From assembly GCA_012845835.1 (NCBI GenBank), contig JABAKD010000030.1:16453210-16517209 (forward strand): a stretch of DNA of 64,000 bases. The letters run 5' to 3'. The stretch's first letter is position 1; each line of letters begins with the position of its first letter. A program made the translations under genes and the position numbers. The notes beneath the pieces are model-generated. The model was not told the DNA's origin, did no database searches, and worked only from the letters and a program-made list of their open reading frames with translations. Shown piece by piece: positions 49,765 to 62,529 of the stretch. The DNA is from Undaria pinnatifida. Lineage: Eukaryota; Sar; Phaeophyceae; Laminariales; Alariaceae.

Positions 49765-50095
49765 ATTATTAGTCTAGTCTAGTCTACTAGTCTAGTCCAT
49801 TAGTCTCATATGTTTGCCATAATCATACTCCGGAGTATTATTTTTGCCCTCGGACAATATATATAGCGCAGAAGATAGATGCCGTTCCGCTGTAAATCGA
49901 ATATCCTTCCATGAGGCAGCAGTAGAGTGCCTAATATAATCGAATGATCGCACCATAATAATGCAGTGGTGGTATCTTCTGTCAACAATTTGCCCATTTA
50001 TTTCTTTCCTCACATAATATATCTTCTCACTTTATCTACTGTTTGTTTCCTTTCCCTATAGACTAGACTATAGTCTATGTCTTAGCTGAGAGTAC
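49765..50095. repeat. TAGTCTAGTC simple repeat and inverted echo
   Basis: ATTAGTCTAGTCTAGTCTAC at ~49769 and TATAGACTAGACTATAGTCT at ~50059 bracket about 290 bp with no recognisable gene. Confidence 0.4.
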
Positions 50096-50204
50096 CTTAA
50101 TCGACAAAACGCCAACAAAAACAACAGACATTTTTTTTCAGGATCCGCTGGATCCGCGGCATAATTTGTTCAAACGCCCCACCTACAATAAAAATCGGCC
50201 AGGG

Positions 50205-50895
50205 TAATAAACACTTAAACGCAACTGATACCACGTCATCAACTTTCTGGCCGTCCATGACGTAGCTTTCATTCAGCCCCCCCCCCCCCCCCCGCCCCAA
50301 CGCCCCCTCCTCCCCCACCACCCGCACCATCGCCTAGACCTAGCTCCACGCGTATAGCAAACCCCTACATATATGCGATCTAAAGATGTTGGTAAAAAAA
50401 CCCTTTCTGCCCCCCCCCCTATCGCCCCCCCCCACCCCCACCCCCTCGAACGCTCCGCCCTCTCCTCACTGGTTGTACGACTTACAGGATAGGATTTATA
50501 GTTTCTCCACGCACAGATTGAGCTGCCCCCCCCCCCCCCACCCCCCCCCCCCTCTTGATCAAACCCAGGCCCCCACGTCCCTTAAAACTCCGCCCTCCCC
50601 TCACCGGTTATTCGACGTACAGGATTCACTTGATAAACTGATGCATTTCCTTCCACAGCTGTCAGATTTTGTCCCCCTCAGAAACGGGTTTTATAGTTTC
50701 CGCGCACAGACTGACTAACATCACCCTGTTGACCCGGATAGCTACAACGTAGTTGCTAGGGGGGTGTCGCCGACCTATATCCTTAATGAGGACACACAAT
50801 CCGTAATACGCGCGATCGGAGTATCACACACAGCTTGCAGAGATGAGTTTCGACAAAATATTCGATCTCACAGCTGGAGTGTATTTTCATTTTTA
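50205..50895 (-). mobile_element. 0.65-kb dispersed element, copy 3
   Basis: Same block order as copy 1, with expanded C tracts (50278-50294, 50411-50445, 50526-50552) and an internal partial duplication of the TTGATC/CCACGTCC part. Confidence 0.65.
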
Positions 50896-51409
50896 TGATA
50901 AAACTCGACGCGCGTTTGTTTGCCGATAGTTTATTTCGGGTCCGGGATGGACGCTTCACATACGTTACGCTAAATGGGACGCATACGGGCACCACCCCGA
51001 GGAGTTGGACCTGGACACACCATGAACCACACTCTACCTCACAGTAGCAGCAGTAGTTTTACTATTAATAGCATGCCAAATACAGCAGTAGTACTGCTGT
51101 GTTTTGTTTTCGGCCGTGAGACGCACTCCTCAGCTCGGCTCGCGGGGAAAACGGTGAGGGGCGAAGCAAATTGTGGACGTAAAAACACAACAAACTGCAG
51201 ACATCCAGGCATCATAGATACTCGTACGGTATCGACAAAACGCCCACAGCAGACTGACATTTTGGTTGGGATCCGGGATATTATACTCGACGTACGATAT
51301 TTTACGGACAATTTATTTCAGATCTGGGATATTTGAACGTGCGTTGCGCAAAATGCGACGCACAGGGACACCACACCTCGAGGAGAGTTGGACCTGGACA
51401 CACCATGAT

Positions 51410-52050
51410 GTTATGAGGCTTAGTTTGGGTAAGCTATTGGTTAAACTTTTGCAAGTGGTCAAACGGACTAATACCCCATTAGTACCTTGACAAATGGCGT
51501 CGTCGACAGACCATGTTTTTTTTTTTAGGGTCGTGGGTTTAAATCCCACCATCCACCATCCACAATACTTGGTAGTAAACATTTTCAGACTCTCCCCGGT
51601 ATCCCCAGGAAATGAAACCGCTTGGATATTGACAAAGTCCGCCCGTATATCCGGCCGACCTGCTATCCCACCGTTTCAGGGGGTAAGAGTGTTATAAGGC
51701 TTAGTTTGGGTAAGCTATTGGTTAACCTTTTGCAAGTGGTCAAGCGGATTAATACCCCATTAGTACCTTAACAAATGGCGTCGTCGACAGACCATGTTTT
51801 TTTTTAGGGTCGTGGTTTAAATCCAATCCACCATCCACAATACCTGGTAATAAACATTTTCAGACCCTCCCCGGTATCCCCAGGAAATGAAACCGCTTGG
51901 ATATTGAAAAAGTCCGCCCGTATATCCGGCCGACCTGCTATCCCACCGTTTCAGGGGGGAAGAGTGTTATAAGGCTTAGTTTGGGTAAGCTATTGGTTAC
52001 CCTTTTTGCAAGTGGTCAAACGGACTGTAATGCCCCACTAATACCTTAAC
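51410..52050 (+). repeat. ~278-bp tandem repeat with tRNA-like B box (2.3 units)
   Basis: Units start at 51410, 51691 and 51966 (GTTATAAGGCTTAGTTTGGG). Each has an A-box-like AGTGGTCAAACGGACTAA and, in the two complete units, a T run followed by a tRNA T-arm-like GTGGGTTTAAATCCCAC (decayed in unit 2). The 70-nt A-B distance is too long for a simple tRNA gene. Confidence 0.75.
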
Positions 52051-52145
52051 AATGAGCCACACTCCACTCTACAGTAGTACTGTAAACTGGTTAGTGTACA
52101 ACTCTTGTAGTACTATTGTGCGGTGGCTGTAGTGTACCGGGAGGA

Positions 52146-53400
52146 ATATATATATATATATATTTAATAGGTAGCGCGACAACCATCGCCCCGTCGAGGC
52201 CGTCCAGGAAGCGGACAACATGTATGTCGTTCAGCCCGAAACAAAAACACTTTCAAGTGTTGCATATGCGCCACGAAAGGAGGTGAGAATAGCAAACGTG
52301 GTCGGCCATCTACGGCGGCTTCGTATATGCCACCTTGTGCGGCGAGCCGCCTCGGGGGGGGGGGGGGGTATAGGCCACCTAAAAGATGGTTGCGGGAGGC
52401 TTTCTTACCACGAGTGAGAGCTTCAATGGGAAGGAGGGTGTCGCGATGTCGTCGGGAGTTCAGTATTTTTTGGCGAGTAACGTCGCCGCCTGCGGAAAAT
52501 AAAAAAAAGAAGCAGGCAGAGCGCGGGCGAGCCAGTCTGCGTTTGGGGCGGTCCCAACGCATCGTATGCGGTGGTACAGCCGATATACACCCTGCAGATG
52601 TTAGAGGCTGTGGGATATGCCGGCTCAGAACTACCGAAAAACATGCTGAGGGAGGGTGCTAGTGTTTATCTGAAGCGCAGGGCTGTCGCTTTTTCGCCGT
52701 TGTTCAATTTCGCCCTGCCGACGCCCTTCTCAGCCCGGAGCCGGGGGGAGACCAGGGTACCCTGTTCGCGCGTAACGTGGTACAGGGCTATGTACGGGTC
52801 TGTGTGTCATATTCTATCTTTTGTGTGTTGTTGTATTTGTTCTACTTTGTTTTCGACTAAACACTTCCCCCCCTCGCGGGGCTGTAGGTGTTGCCACCTT
52901 CCATGCCGGGTATTTGTCGTTTTCTCGTCTAACCCCCCGCCATGCCGATGGCCCGCGGGAGGTTTTTCGCATGACTTCTCCCTTGTGTTAGCGCCTGTGT
53001 TCCCCTCCATATCGACGAGAGCTCGCTTCGCCATAGTACCGTTTCTGGGATTGGTTTGCCGTAGAGCCTTTCCTGCCCCCCCCCGCCTCACCGGCGGTAT
53101 GTGGCAGGTTCTAGAGCCTTTTCTGCCCCCCCCCGCCACACCAGCGGCACGCGGCAGGTTTTTGATGGGTGACTGTTGCCTTGTTGTAGGTTCTGCGTTT
53201 CCTTCAACTGCTTTTCTTCGCGTGTTCCCGGCTCCATAGCCAGACCGTTAGAGGTGTGGGAGTGGACTTTGACGAGCCGCATCTTCCGCTCATGGTCTAG
53301 TTCGTAGAACCGGAGTTTTCCCGAATCTCCCATATGTCTGCATATGCGGCTCATCAGGGTAGACCAGTGTTGAGATACGGCCTCAAAAGGCCTGTAATTA
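52146..53400. other. Intergenic with short tandem repeats; no gene recognised
   Basis: TATATA run at 52147-52165. At ~53050-53160 a ~58-bp unit (GAGCCTTTCCTGCCCCCCC, GGCAGGTTTTT) occurs twice. A 222-codon open frame on + (52571-53239) is proline/cysteine-biased, spans this tandem repeat and has no recognisable domain. Confidence 0.4.
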
Positions 53401-53639
53401 TCCGAATTTTAGATCATTTGGATGGGTTTCGTATGATAAGGTTGGCGTTTTATATTCGGGAAAGTTAGGAAATAGATCAGAGGCACGTGCCTCCGATCTC
53501 AGAAGCTATCCGGGGATCTGGTGGAACCGAATAAAGCTACGTATCTACGAAGGAAAAGAAAGTGAGTACTCTCCGAGGACCTGCTCAATTGGCAGACCTG
53601 CAGGGGGCACTCTGTGTCCCCCCTATTATAACCTTACAT

Positions 53640-54005
53640 ATTACAGTCCGTTTGACCACTTGCAAAAGGTTAATCAATCGCTTACCCAAACTAATCTAAT
53701 AACACTTTCCCCTCCTGAAACGGCGGGAAAGCAGGTCGGCAGGATATACGGGCGCACCTGTCAATTATCCAAGCCGTTTCATTTCCTGGGTATACCGGGG
53801 AGAGCATTTTTTAAGTTCGACATGGGGGAAGTCTGAAAAAGTTTATTATTGTGGATGGTGGGATTTGAACCCACGACCCAAAAAAAACGTGGTCTGTCGA
53901 CGACGCCATTTGTGACGTGTTGCAAGGCTTAGTTTGGGTAAGCTATCGGTTAACCTTTGGCAAGTGGTCAAACGGACTAATCCCCCACTATTAATAATAC
54001 CGTAA
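53640..54005. repeat. Inverted pair of the 278-bp tRNA-like repeat
   Basis: 53643-53925 carries the unit in reverse (including TGGTGGGATTTGAACCCACG, a clean T arm on -). 53926-54000 carries the start of another unit in forward orientation. The two face each other head to head. Confidence 0.7.
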
Positions 54006-54024
54006 CATAGGGGGGGCGTATTTT

Positions 54025-54060
54025 TCCCCATCCGCCGGAGGATAAAAAAAACAAATAAAA
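54025..54060 (+). repeat. SINE-like family 2, 3' fragment
   Basis: TATTTTTCCCCATCCGCCGG, AGGATAAAAAAAACA only: the 3' end plus A tail. SINE family 1 copy E begins directly after it. Confidence 0.5.
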
Positions 54061-54065
54061 AAAAT

Positions 54066-54380
54066 AGGGGGGGCGTATCAGGTTATCCTCGAGCCTGGTA
54101 TATATAGGCCAGTTTCGTGAGTTCGAATCCCCCCGAGTGCATACTCGTATAAATTCGTGGGGACTCTTTCTTGCGCACCAATTGACTTGCGGAAAGCGCG
54201 AGAGCGTGAATGAGTTAGCAACACTCGATGAAAAATCGACGAGCAGCGGGATTGCTGAACCCTATGCGCGATAAAAATTGAAAGGAATGGCCGGGGGGGG
54301 GGAAAGGGACGACACCTGTGACCACGGCTTGTCCAGAAGCTGGAAAGTAGAAGAGTGTGAAAAAAAAGAGAGAAAAAAAA
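54066..54380 (+). repeat. SINE family 1, copy E (full length)
   Basis: Head with GGGCGTATCAGG and a near-perfect B box AGTTCGAATCC, the body as in copy A, and the tail GTGTGAAAAAAAAGAGAG. The best-preserved Pol III promoter of the family. Confidence 0.75.
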
Positions 54381-54462
54381 GGGGGGGGGGGGGGGGGCTA
54401 CTACAAACACTTCCGGCAGCTACGGTAGGGTACGGGGACCCCTTTTAAATACCTTTGTTCGC

Positions 54463-55106
54463 AGTGGCTTGGGGTCGCTCTCGCGAGCAACCCCTGTTTC
54501 TTTGCGATCTGAAAGAGCTCGTCGTGATGTTTTGAGATCGCGATATATATCGACCCGCAATTAATGGCATGGTAAGCTACGCTGCGCAATAAAAAAATCG
54601 GCAAAAGTGTTCTCGTCCGCGAGGTAGAGGTACTGAGTCACTCACGCGAGTATGATGGTATGATAGTATGTACGGTATGATAGTATGATATTATGATAGT
54701 ATGTGTGATATGATAGTATAATGGAATGATAGCATGACGGTATGACAGTATGGTAATATGATAGTATGATGGTATGATAGTATGTATGGTATGAAAATTT
54801 GATGGTATGTATGGTATGATAGTATGATAGTATGTATGGTATGATAGTATGATAGTGCGATAGTATGATAGTATGTACGGTATGATAGTATGATAGTATG
54901 TCAGTATGATAGTAAGATAGTATGATAATACGATAGTACGATAGCACCATAGTACGTGGCCTTGTTGGGCGCAGCGTAGCAGACACTTCCTAGGCTATTG
55001 CTGATTAATAATATCGCAAAAAAATTAAAACAGCTTTAATATAAAGTTAAGATCACAAGGGAATAACGGTGGGGCACACTCGCGCGAGCGACTCCGAGCC
55101 ATTGCA
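54463..55106. mobile_element. TIR-bounded element enclosing a GTATGATA minisatellite
   Basis: Left end GCAGTGGCTTGGGGTCGCTC plus TCGCGAG; right end CTCGCGCGAGCGACTCCGAG plus CCATTGC is its near reverse complement (~35 bp). The start CAGTGGC recalls hAT-type ends, but I see no 8-bp target duplication. Inside, 54650-54960 is about 35 units of TATGATAGTATG. The left part is related to 4671-4860. Confidence 0.5.
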
Positions 55107-55122
55107 AAAACAGGGTAAAAAA

Positions 55123-55210
55123 ACAACATAACCCCCATACCTCATATCTTTGGTCCAGGGCCAAGAAACAACATAACCTCCATACCCCATATCTTTGGTC
55201 CAAGATCCCA
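55123..55210 (+). repeat. 45-bp tandem duplication
   Basis: ACAACATAACCCCCATACCT.. TCATATCTTTGGTCCA occurs at 55123 and again at 55168 with two or three changes. Confidence 0.8.
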
Positions 55211-58200
55211 GTTTCTTTTTGGGGGGGGGGGGTGAGGGAAAGAGGTTTTCAACACGCGTGTTGCGATGGAGGTCGCGCTTTTCGTCTCAGACGGTTTCTG
55301 AATCACGGGGTTCTCCTTAAAACCCTAAATCGTTCAAATTTCGTCCTCCCCCCCCCCCCCGCCTCCATATTTGTCGTGGTGTATCTAAGCCATAGGATTT
55401 TCATCCCATAAAAGTTTCGTTTTTGTCTCCAAAGGTGTTTTTTTTTGTGGTTAAGACGGACGTGCCTTAAGCTCCAGAAGTGAGGATCCTCACAAAAAAA
55501 AACGATGCTGCACTGCACCGGTACCGTAGCATGTGTCTCAAGTAAGGAGTGAGGTCAAGCAAGGAAACAACCTTGCAGGGAAAATAAAGGGGGATAGCTT
55601 TCCTGCCGCAGCATGAGTCTGACTCCATGTACTGTGTTATGGGTGCAGCTTTGAAGGGGGATTGATTGATACTGGTTGATTGGTACCAGGCCTTGGGTCG
55701 GATCCCAAGCAACCACGACCCGCGAAATTGAGGGACACTTCTGGTGAGGTGTACGACGACGTGGGGTGCGCCAGCCAGCAGTTGTAAGCGCAGTCAGAAG
55801 CGACTCACGAGATGTTTTCGTGAGTTCGAACTCGCGAGCAGACACACCAAAAACGCTACCCAAATCGCTGAAAATATTTTCAATTCACGCGCGGGAGCCT
55901 AATGCGATGGGTACATCACCGACGAAAAAACGGTTTTCGCCAAATCGCCAAATAAATGCTTGCTGCTCACAAGGCGGATAATGTAACTCTCTAATAAGTG
56001 CTGTTAAAGGGCTTACCTGGTAGGGGAAGAGGAGAGAGGGACACTCGAAAAAGGGGTGGGAGTCGAAAGAAAGGACTAAAAGCACCTGAAAAGCTCTGCA
56101 TTATCGGATCTTGTTGCTGCTGCATTTTTTTTTCTAAAATTTCGAAATAAGGATCTTGTTTGTAGATGCCATACTCTGTTTTCAAGTGGTTTTGTAAGTA
56201 CGCGAAACGCCTCCATACGAGCTCCTACTCAAAATATTCCTGTGCGATCCCCCGTGGCCTTAATACGACTTCAACCCCCAAAATACTTGGCCTTAGTGTG
56301 GGGTAATTTTTGCAGCAGAAAAAATGATAAGAGGAGGTTATAGGTATTTCCTCTTGGGGTAGCCAGGAGGAGGTCCAAACAGTCGATCATTTTAACAACA
56401 AGATGCCTTGATGCTCAGAAAAGCGAAATAATGCGCCTACCTTCCATCTACCAAGATAATGCGCTCTTTTGACATTGGGAAATATCCACCGCATGCAAGC
56501 GCTTATCCTGTCGGCCCACCGGACATAATAATTCGGGCACGGGAAGGGCATGGACGACTCCAAGTTGGCAAGGTGCGTTACATGAGACTGGCATGATCCA
56601 CGGTCGCATCGAGAACATCGAGTCCATTGAGTGGGCTCGCCACAAATAAAAATCGGATCGCGGGCTCGTGTGACGAGACCAGAGCGAACCGCGGGGGCGG
56701 CGGGAGCGTAAAAATCCCGCACAATCATAAAGTTTCAGCAGCTGTCCTTGTGCAGGCGCTGTTTATCGGTTAGTGCCCAAACTATGAACAGCGGAGGGAG
56801 TTTGTGGTATGGGATCGGTAGGGGAAAAAATGCCGGGTAGAACCGAGAGGCTTCTGAGCAGGAGGCATTGGACGGCGGTAACGCAGGCCAATTCGGCAAG
56901 CCAAACTCGCGGCTAACCGGCGTACGAGTAACGCTCAACAAACAGAGACCTTAATAATCGCGGAACGCGATGTGTTTGGGAAAGGGGGCCGGGGCGGCGG
57001 CGTTCGACGAAACGTTTGGACGAGGTGTACACGGCACAGGCGGACCACACAAAATGTCCGGGAAATGATCGAACGGGGGTGGATGGGCGGGCGGGTTGGC
57101 CTGTCGCCAACACGTGATGAGGTCACCGTCGACGGGATCTTGCGACGGTGGTTGGTCGTTGGGCGGGCGGCGGCGTAGGATCTGATTGCGTGAAACCGTG
57201 TTCCGCGCGGCGTGTGTGAGATTTCCATCATGCCACCGGTGGCCGAAACCGCGTCGAAATAAAATCCGACCGAAGAAGTGACGACGAGCGCGGCCGAGAA
57301 GGCGAAAACAGCCAAACGTGGAGCGGTCGGCACAGCCAAGACTAGAGAGCGGTTGACCCTGATGAGTGACACGCGGGGCTTGCCTGAGAAACGAATGGCG
57401 GCGAATGAGAATCGGATTCCTCTACGCACCTGTCTGCGTCACAAACGCGGATGCGGAGGGCAGATAGGGAGCGTGCGCATGCATTTGAGCCCAAGAAGGC
57501 AACAGTCAGGCCCAGGAGTGCAAGGGACGGTAGTCGCCAACGGAGCGATGCTTAGAAAGGTCACCGTTGAGGCAGGGGGCGCTAGGGAACGGGGGTTCGG
57601 CATTTATGGGCAATAGCGAGAAGAAAAAAAACACGATATTTTTGCCTTCATATCCCGCATAGAGCAGGGGCGTTGCCTGAGGGTGTTGTGGGCGGGATGG
57701 CAGGTGCAAGGAGTTTTTCGCACGAACAAGTGTCGGCCGGGCCACGATAGGTTGGGAAAAAGCAGAGATAGCTATTCCAGGGAGCAAACCATTGCCGAAA
57801 CCCTGAAGCCCCCCCCCCCCCACCTGTAGAGGATGCAGCGGGTGCTGCGAGCACAGTGGACGGCGGGATCTCTCGACAGCACGTTGTGGTTGTCGATTAG
57901 AGGCAAACCGTGGGGGGACGCACGGCGGGCAAGGGTGACACTTTCTCTGGATGGAGCTCGGAGGATGGCAACGCTCAATCGCGGTCCGCGTGTACGAAAC
58001 GCTTGGATTTCGGAGGTAGAGAGGGGAACCTGGCAAAAACGCGACTCTCCGGTTGATGGGGATTACTCCGCCCAAACCAGCGCCCGCTGGAGGGTTTCCA
58101 GAAGGCAGAAGCGGATGGAACAACTGCTTTCTCTACGCTATGTGGGTGGGTTGTTGCTGGTCAACGCTGACGCCCGCAGCCTTCGATGCTAACGTCGCGG

Positions 58201-58780
58201 TAACGGCGGGACGGGGAATGGTCGACGACGGCGTCGTAGTGAACGTTAGACAAAGGACGGTGACTCCGGTATGTCGGCGAGGAGCTGGGTTGCGGTGGTT
58301 TCCTCAGAGGGCGAAAACGCGCTATTTAACCCATTTCCGACTCCGAAAAACTATCCTAGTCTAACTCCAAGTGTTTTGTCCCTATGTCGGGAGTGCGGTG
58401 CTAAAAGGGTCAACTCCTTTACATCTTCACCCGCCTTTATGGGGCATACACTACTCGGAATTAGTATATATTTCTGTGTTCGGTAGCAAAACGGTTATAG
58501 TTATAACCCCTTCCCAGAAGTGCACCGACACTGTTTTTTTGGGCAGAGTACATGAACTTTTCCCACAGTAGATTATTTTTTGCCGTCCGCTTTTTAGCCG
58601 CACCCCCCGCTCATTTGGCCGCACCCCCCGCTCATTTTGAGGAAAGCCTATTCTCTGATAATTTTTGTGTGAGATACGGGTTTGGCGCAGAAAAAGAGGC
58701 GTCGCTCTATAGAAGCGAGGTGGATGGCCAAATTCGGTTGATCGGCCCCGGAAGGAAATTCCTACAGTAGAAGAGTTACC
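55210..58780. other. Intergenic; no gene recognised
   Basis: Mixed sequence, GC-rich from about 56900 to 58300 with overlapping open frames on both strands and no recognisable domain. At 58326-58413 a diverged MITE-like copy is possible (AACCCATTTCCGACTCCGAA to GCTAAAAGGGT). At 58598-58637 a ~20-bp unit GCCGCACCCCCCGCTCATTT is doubled. Confidence 0.35.
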
Positions 58781-58785
58781 CAGGA

Positions 58786-58918
58786 CAGGACATTGCAGCA
58801 GTGAGGTTGCTGAACCCTGTGGGCGATAAAATTAAAAGGCACGTACCGGGAGGGAGAAAGGACGGCACCCGTGACCACGGCTTGTCCAGAAGAAGGAAAT
58901 TCAAACGTGACAAAAAAT
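58786..58918 (+). repeat. SINE family 1, copy F (5'-truncated)
   Basis: GGTTGCTGAACCCTGTGGGC, CCCGTGACCACGGCTTGTCC, ending GACAAAAAATAA. It lacks the head. Confidence 0.6.
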
Positions 58919-58919
58919 A

Positions 58920-60480
58920 AACAACTATTGACGGAAACGAGGTATGTATCGGCAAGGTCACCCGAGCGCCCACCCTGACAATCCTTCGGCTGAACGTTAG
59001 CTGGAGGGGTGTTGCACGACCCACGTCGTGGCATCTCCTCCGGGGAGGGATCTTGACCTTGTACGTCCGTGAACACTACTGGAATCACTCGAATGTATCG
59101 CACGCACAGGGGCGGAGGCTGAAACCGAGGACGGTGCCACTGTCGTCGTGAGTGGAGGTGTAGTCGCTGAAGACTCTGACACTCTCGCTGGTCGTCTTGG
59201 CGTAGCGAACGGGCGTCGCGCTGCCCCCTTGCAGCTTGCTTGGCCGGGGATTCGAAAAAAAGCGCGTTGTACAATGGTATATCTGAGACAGAAAAAACCC
59301 AGAGGAATCGCGCTTTTTGTGGATAGTAATTTCGCGGAACGAATAAACTACTCCCGTGCCCCAAACCCAAGGCAATCGGCCACGCTGTCATATGTAGGGG
59401 GGCAAGTCTGGGTCTCAGGGGCGGGCCGAAGGGAGGAGAGTGACCTATGAACGCGACTAGGCAACAGCCGGGGCTGTCCTCACAGGGACCAGGAGCTCGG
59501 CGCTGGATTGCTGCCGCGGGCAAAACGCATCGTGAATGGTACGGTGGCAACATCGGGGTTAACTTTTCAACGAGTGAGAGCCCGAAGCTCGTCCGTATCG
59601 GGAAGAAAATAGTTTGCGGTGGTGCGTGGCGGGTGCCCTCGCGGGGGCAAGGATCTCGGCGCTCGACCATTCATGACAAGTCGCTTGGCTTGGCGGTAAC
59701 AGTGGGGGGTGTGTTTGCCGGGGACAGATGCTTCGCACTTGTCACTCGGCGGTGAATTTGCCGCGGTGGGGGCGGCTATTTTTTTAGGAATACGGGGGAG
59801 CTCGGTGCTTGCCTGCCTCCGGCGCAGAAAAATTAATCATCGTGTATCGACAAGCTACTAAGACAAAAAGGTGTGCACAATTTTGGTTTTTGTGAGACTT
59901 CTCCTTCGAGGAGTGCTGTTATACCTAACCTGTACCTAACCTATGCCTAGACCTTAAGACGTTTTTCGAGTAAAGTTAAAGTGCAACGCGATGACCAAAC
60001 CCGTGGCCTATCATAGGGACGCGTGGTACGATATAGGTATACCTTTTTTAAGCTATTTTTATTTCTGAATGCCGGCGCTTCTTAACCAAAAATCGTCGGA
60101 AATAGACAATTTTGTTTTGCGTGATTCTCGTCGTGTACCTACGAAAGCCATGCGATTTTTCATCCGCGATAAAGCAGGTTTATTTTTCTCCAAATCAGTT
60201 TTTGGGCTAAGAAGGACATGTCTTGAGCCCCCAAAGTTGAGGAACCTCAGACAAAAAAGTGGTGCACCTCTCTATCGTAGAACGCGTCTAGGTACACCAA
60301 AAAAATATCCCTAAAAGCTAAAACCTGAATGGCATTTACGACGATTTTATGAACAGGTTAAGGATTCCCGTCTTTCAGAAACGGCCTTCGACAAAAAGTC
60401 GTATACCTTAGTACCTTAGTACAGTACCTCAATCGTAGCATGGGGCCGTAAACACAACGCGTCCTTCCGTTTTTCCCCTG
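58920..60480. other. Intergenic; no gene recognised
   Basis: A 302-codon open frame on - (59670-58762) is the longest uninterrupted frame in the window. It runs into SINE copy F and has no recognisable domain, so I treat it as chance. 60180-60300 resembles 55420-55540 (TCTCCAAA, CTT.AGC.CC.GAAGT, CCTCA), a further dispersed pair. Confidence 0.3.
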
Positions 60481-60540
60481 CCGTGTCTTGTTTCAATCAA
60501 TGCTTGGTCTTCCTCTCTGGGCACCTCTTCCCTCACCCCC

Positions 60541-60572
60541 TTCGTTCGTTCGTTCGTTCGTTCGTTCGTTTT
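60541..60572 (+). repeat. (TTCG)n microsatellite
   Basis: About seven TTCG units, followed by T/C-rich sequence. Confidence 0.85.
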
Positions 60573-60699
60573 GTCTTTTCTTTTCCTTTTCTTTCCGCTT
60601 TTTCCCCCGTCTTTTTTTTTTTGTTAATTTCTTCTTGTTGTCTTCCTTCCTTGCTCGTAAGTCTGGTGTGCTGGTGGGTTGCAGATATTGTTCCGGCCC

Positions 60700-60895
60700 C
60701 GCCTCCATTGCATTGGGCATAACATGGTTAACTCACCCGTATGTGCAATGCGTATGTCTGTTTTGTAATTTGTGACCACATAGCACGTTTCTCTAGAAGG
60801 GGGCACCGGCACGGACACTGGGTGTGCTGGATGCACAATAGATGGCGAGAGATATATCAGTGTAATGTGAAAAACACACACGCACACACAAACAC
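60700..60895 (+). repeat. Dispersed repeat, pair member 2
   Basis: Diverged copy of 47800-47985, ending in a CACACACGCACACACAAACA tract. Confidence 0.5.
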
Positions 60896-60899
60896 ATAC

Positions 60900-62450
60900 G
60901 GGGGAACGGAACGGTGTCAAACGCCGCGTCGGCGTCACGGGTAGTCCTGGCGGAGGTCGCATAGGATCCCGCCGTCGACCCCATTTGTTCATAGTATATT
61001 GAATGCATGGTATAGACGTATTATTATAGATATACTACTGGAGAAAAGGTCGTGCCCTCCAGAACTAACTCTTACGACGCAAACACGAAGCACCGAGGCC
61101 ATTGATTGATATAATCATCTGGGTTGCCTGCGGCCATCCCGGAGGAGCCCCTCCTTAACAGGGCGGTGAAACACGAGCGAAAAAACTTGCGGCCGTGCGC
61201 AGCGGCACGGCCTTCAATCCTATTTCTACAGCAGTGCTCGTGGAATTCTATTGCTCGTAAAAATTTCGCAATGATCGACCGTCCACGCAAACCGCAGCTT
61301 CATCAGCTGCTGGGCAACAACCACCCACTCAAGCCAATCAATGCCTGGGGTTGGAATACCACAAAGGACGAAAAACCCTCAAAAGGAGCAATTGTGTGAG
61401 AGACCTCAAATATAGCCCGTGGAGTTTCATGGTCGGCGCCACGAAAATGGTCAAGTTGTCATCGTCGCGAGCATCGTTGTTAGCCGTAAAAGGACGTCGA
61501 AATTTCGGTTGACGTTGAAACTGTGTTGGCATTCCAGATGCGACTTTCGCATGTTTGCTTTAGCCCATCGGAAGTCCGACTTGACTCTGCATGGAGCACT
61601 TAAAACGTTCGCCAGACATATTCCGGAGTTGTTTGCGGTTCGAAAAGACACGGCAGGAGGTCGGTCCCCTGTGCCATGATATCCATGCTTTACCCATTGC
61701 ACGAACAAAACAAACCCGAGGCAGATCTTCGGGGGAAATTCGAGGGGCGAGGATGCATACTATGAATACATGCCAGGTACTAGAATTTAGTCCCGGGCTT
61801 AGAGAAAGGGCTGCGCTGAAAAGAGCGAACCCATCAAAGAAAATGAAAACATACACAGACTCAACAAAGACGGAAGACGCACTGGCCATACATAGCAGCT
61901 CTCGATAGTATTAATAACTTGAACGACGAGGGGGTAAAAACGGCGCGTTTTCCACTGCTCGCAATCAGCGGCAGCGAGGGGGAAATTCTGCAAGAATGCT
62001 TGGCGGCACAGTCTCTATTATAAGTTTAATCTGTTTAGCTACTGGCTTGCAGACTCATGGGCAACCGACGTTTCAAGGGGAGCATCGCCCCTCCCCCCCT
62101 AAGTGGTGGACACTGACGCGAAACGGACTACCATACTTACATCGTTGACGGAATTGCTTCAATTGCACCTCAACAACATACAGAAAACATGAATAACAAA
62201 AACAACACCCCAGCCATTCTTGACCAAGCAAATCTTCAAACGTTCACCTTTTATGACCCACTACGACCCCCCCCCCCCCCCGCCGCAAAACAGCCGCGGC
62301 TCGCAATCACACGACGTATGAGAAAAAAATTACTCCGAGTAATTACTAAAAAAAACCAGTTATTGATGAGTAGAAGCCCGATGGACAACCCTATGGCTGA
62401 GGTATGAAAAACTCCACATACATGAACAAACTGCAGTGTGGGAGACTACA
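60900..62450. other. Intergenic; no gene recognised
   Basis: No protein, RNA or repeat family identified. A C14 tract lies at 62267-62281. Confidence 0.3.
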
Positions 62451-62529
62451 TGCCGCGGTGCTGGTAGATTGTAGAGTGGCCGCTGTCAACCTCGGCCTGT
62501 CCCTTGTATATACCTGCGCATCCGACTCC

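Noticed and set aside
52571-53239. 222-codon open frame on +
   Set aside because: It spans a tandem minisatellite and C tracts, with biased composition and no domain.
57278-57616. Lysine/arginine-rich open frame on +
   Set aside because: The region is GC-rich with equally long frames on - (57429-56935); no family recognised.
58762-59670. 302-codon open frame on -, the longest single frame in the window
   Set aside because: Its 3' end lies in a SINE copy, there is no recognisable domain, composition is proline/arginine-biased in GC-rich DNA, and open frames occur on the opposite strand as well.
61710-61740. IARTKQTRGRSSGEI, resembling the start of histone H3
   Set aside because: Only the ARTKQT run matches; the frame lacks an ATG at that position and any histone-fold sequence follows neither directly nor after a plausible splice site.
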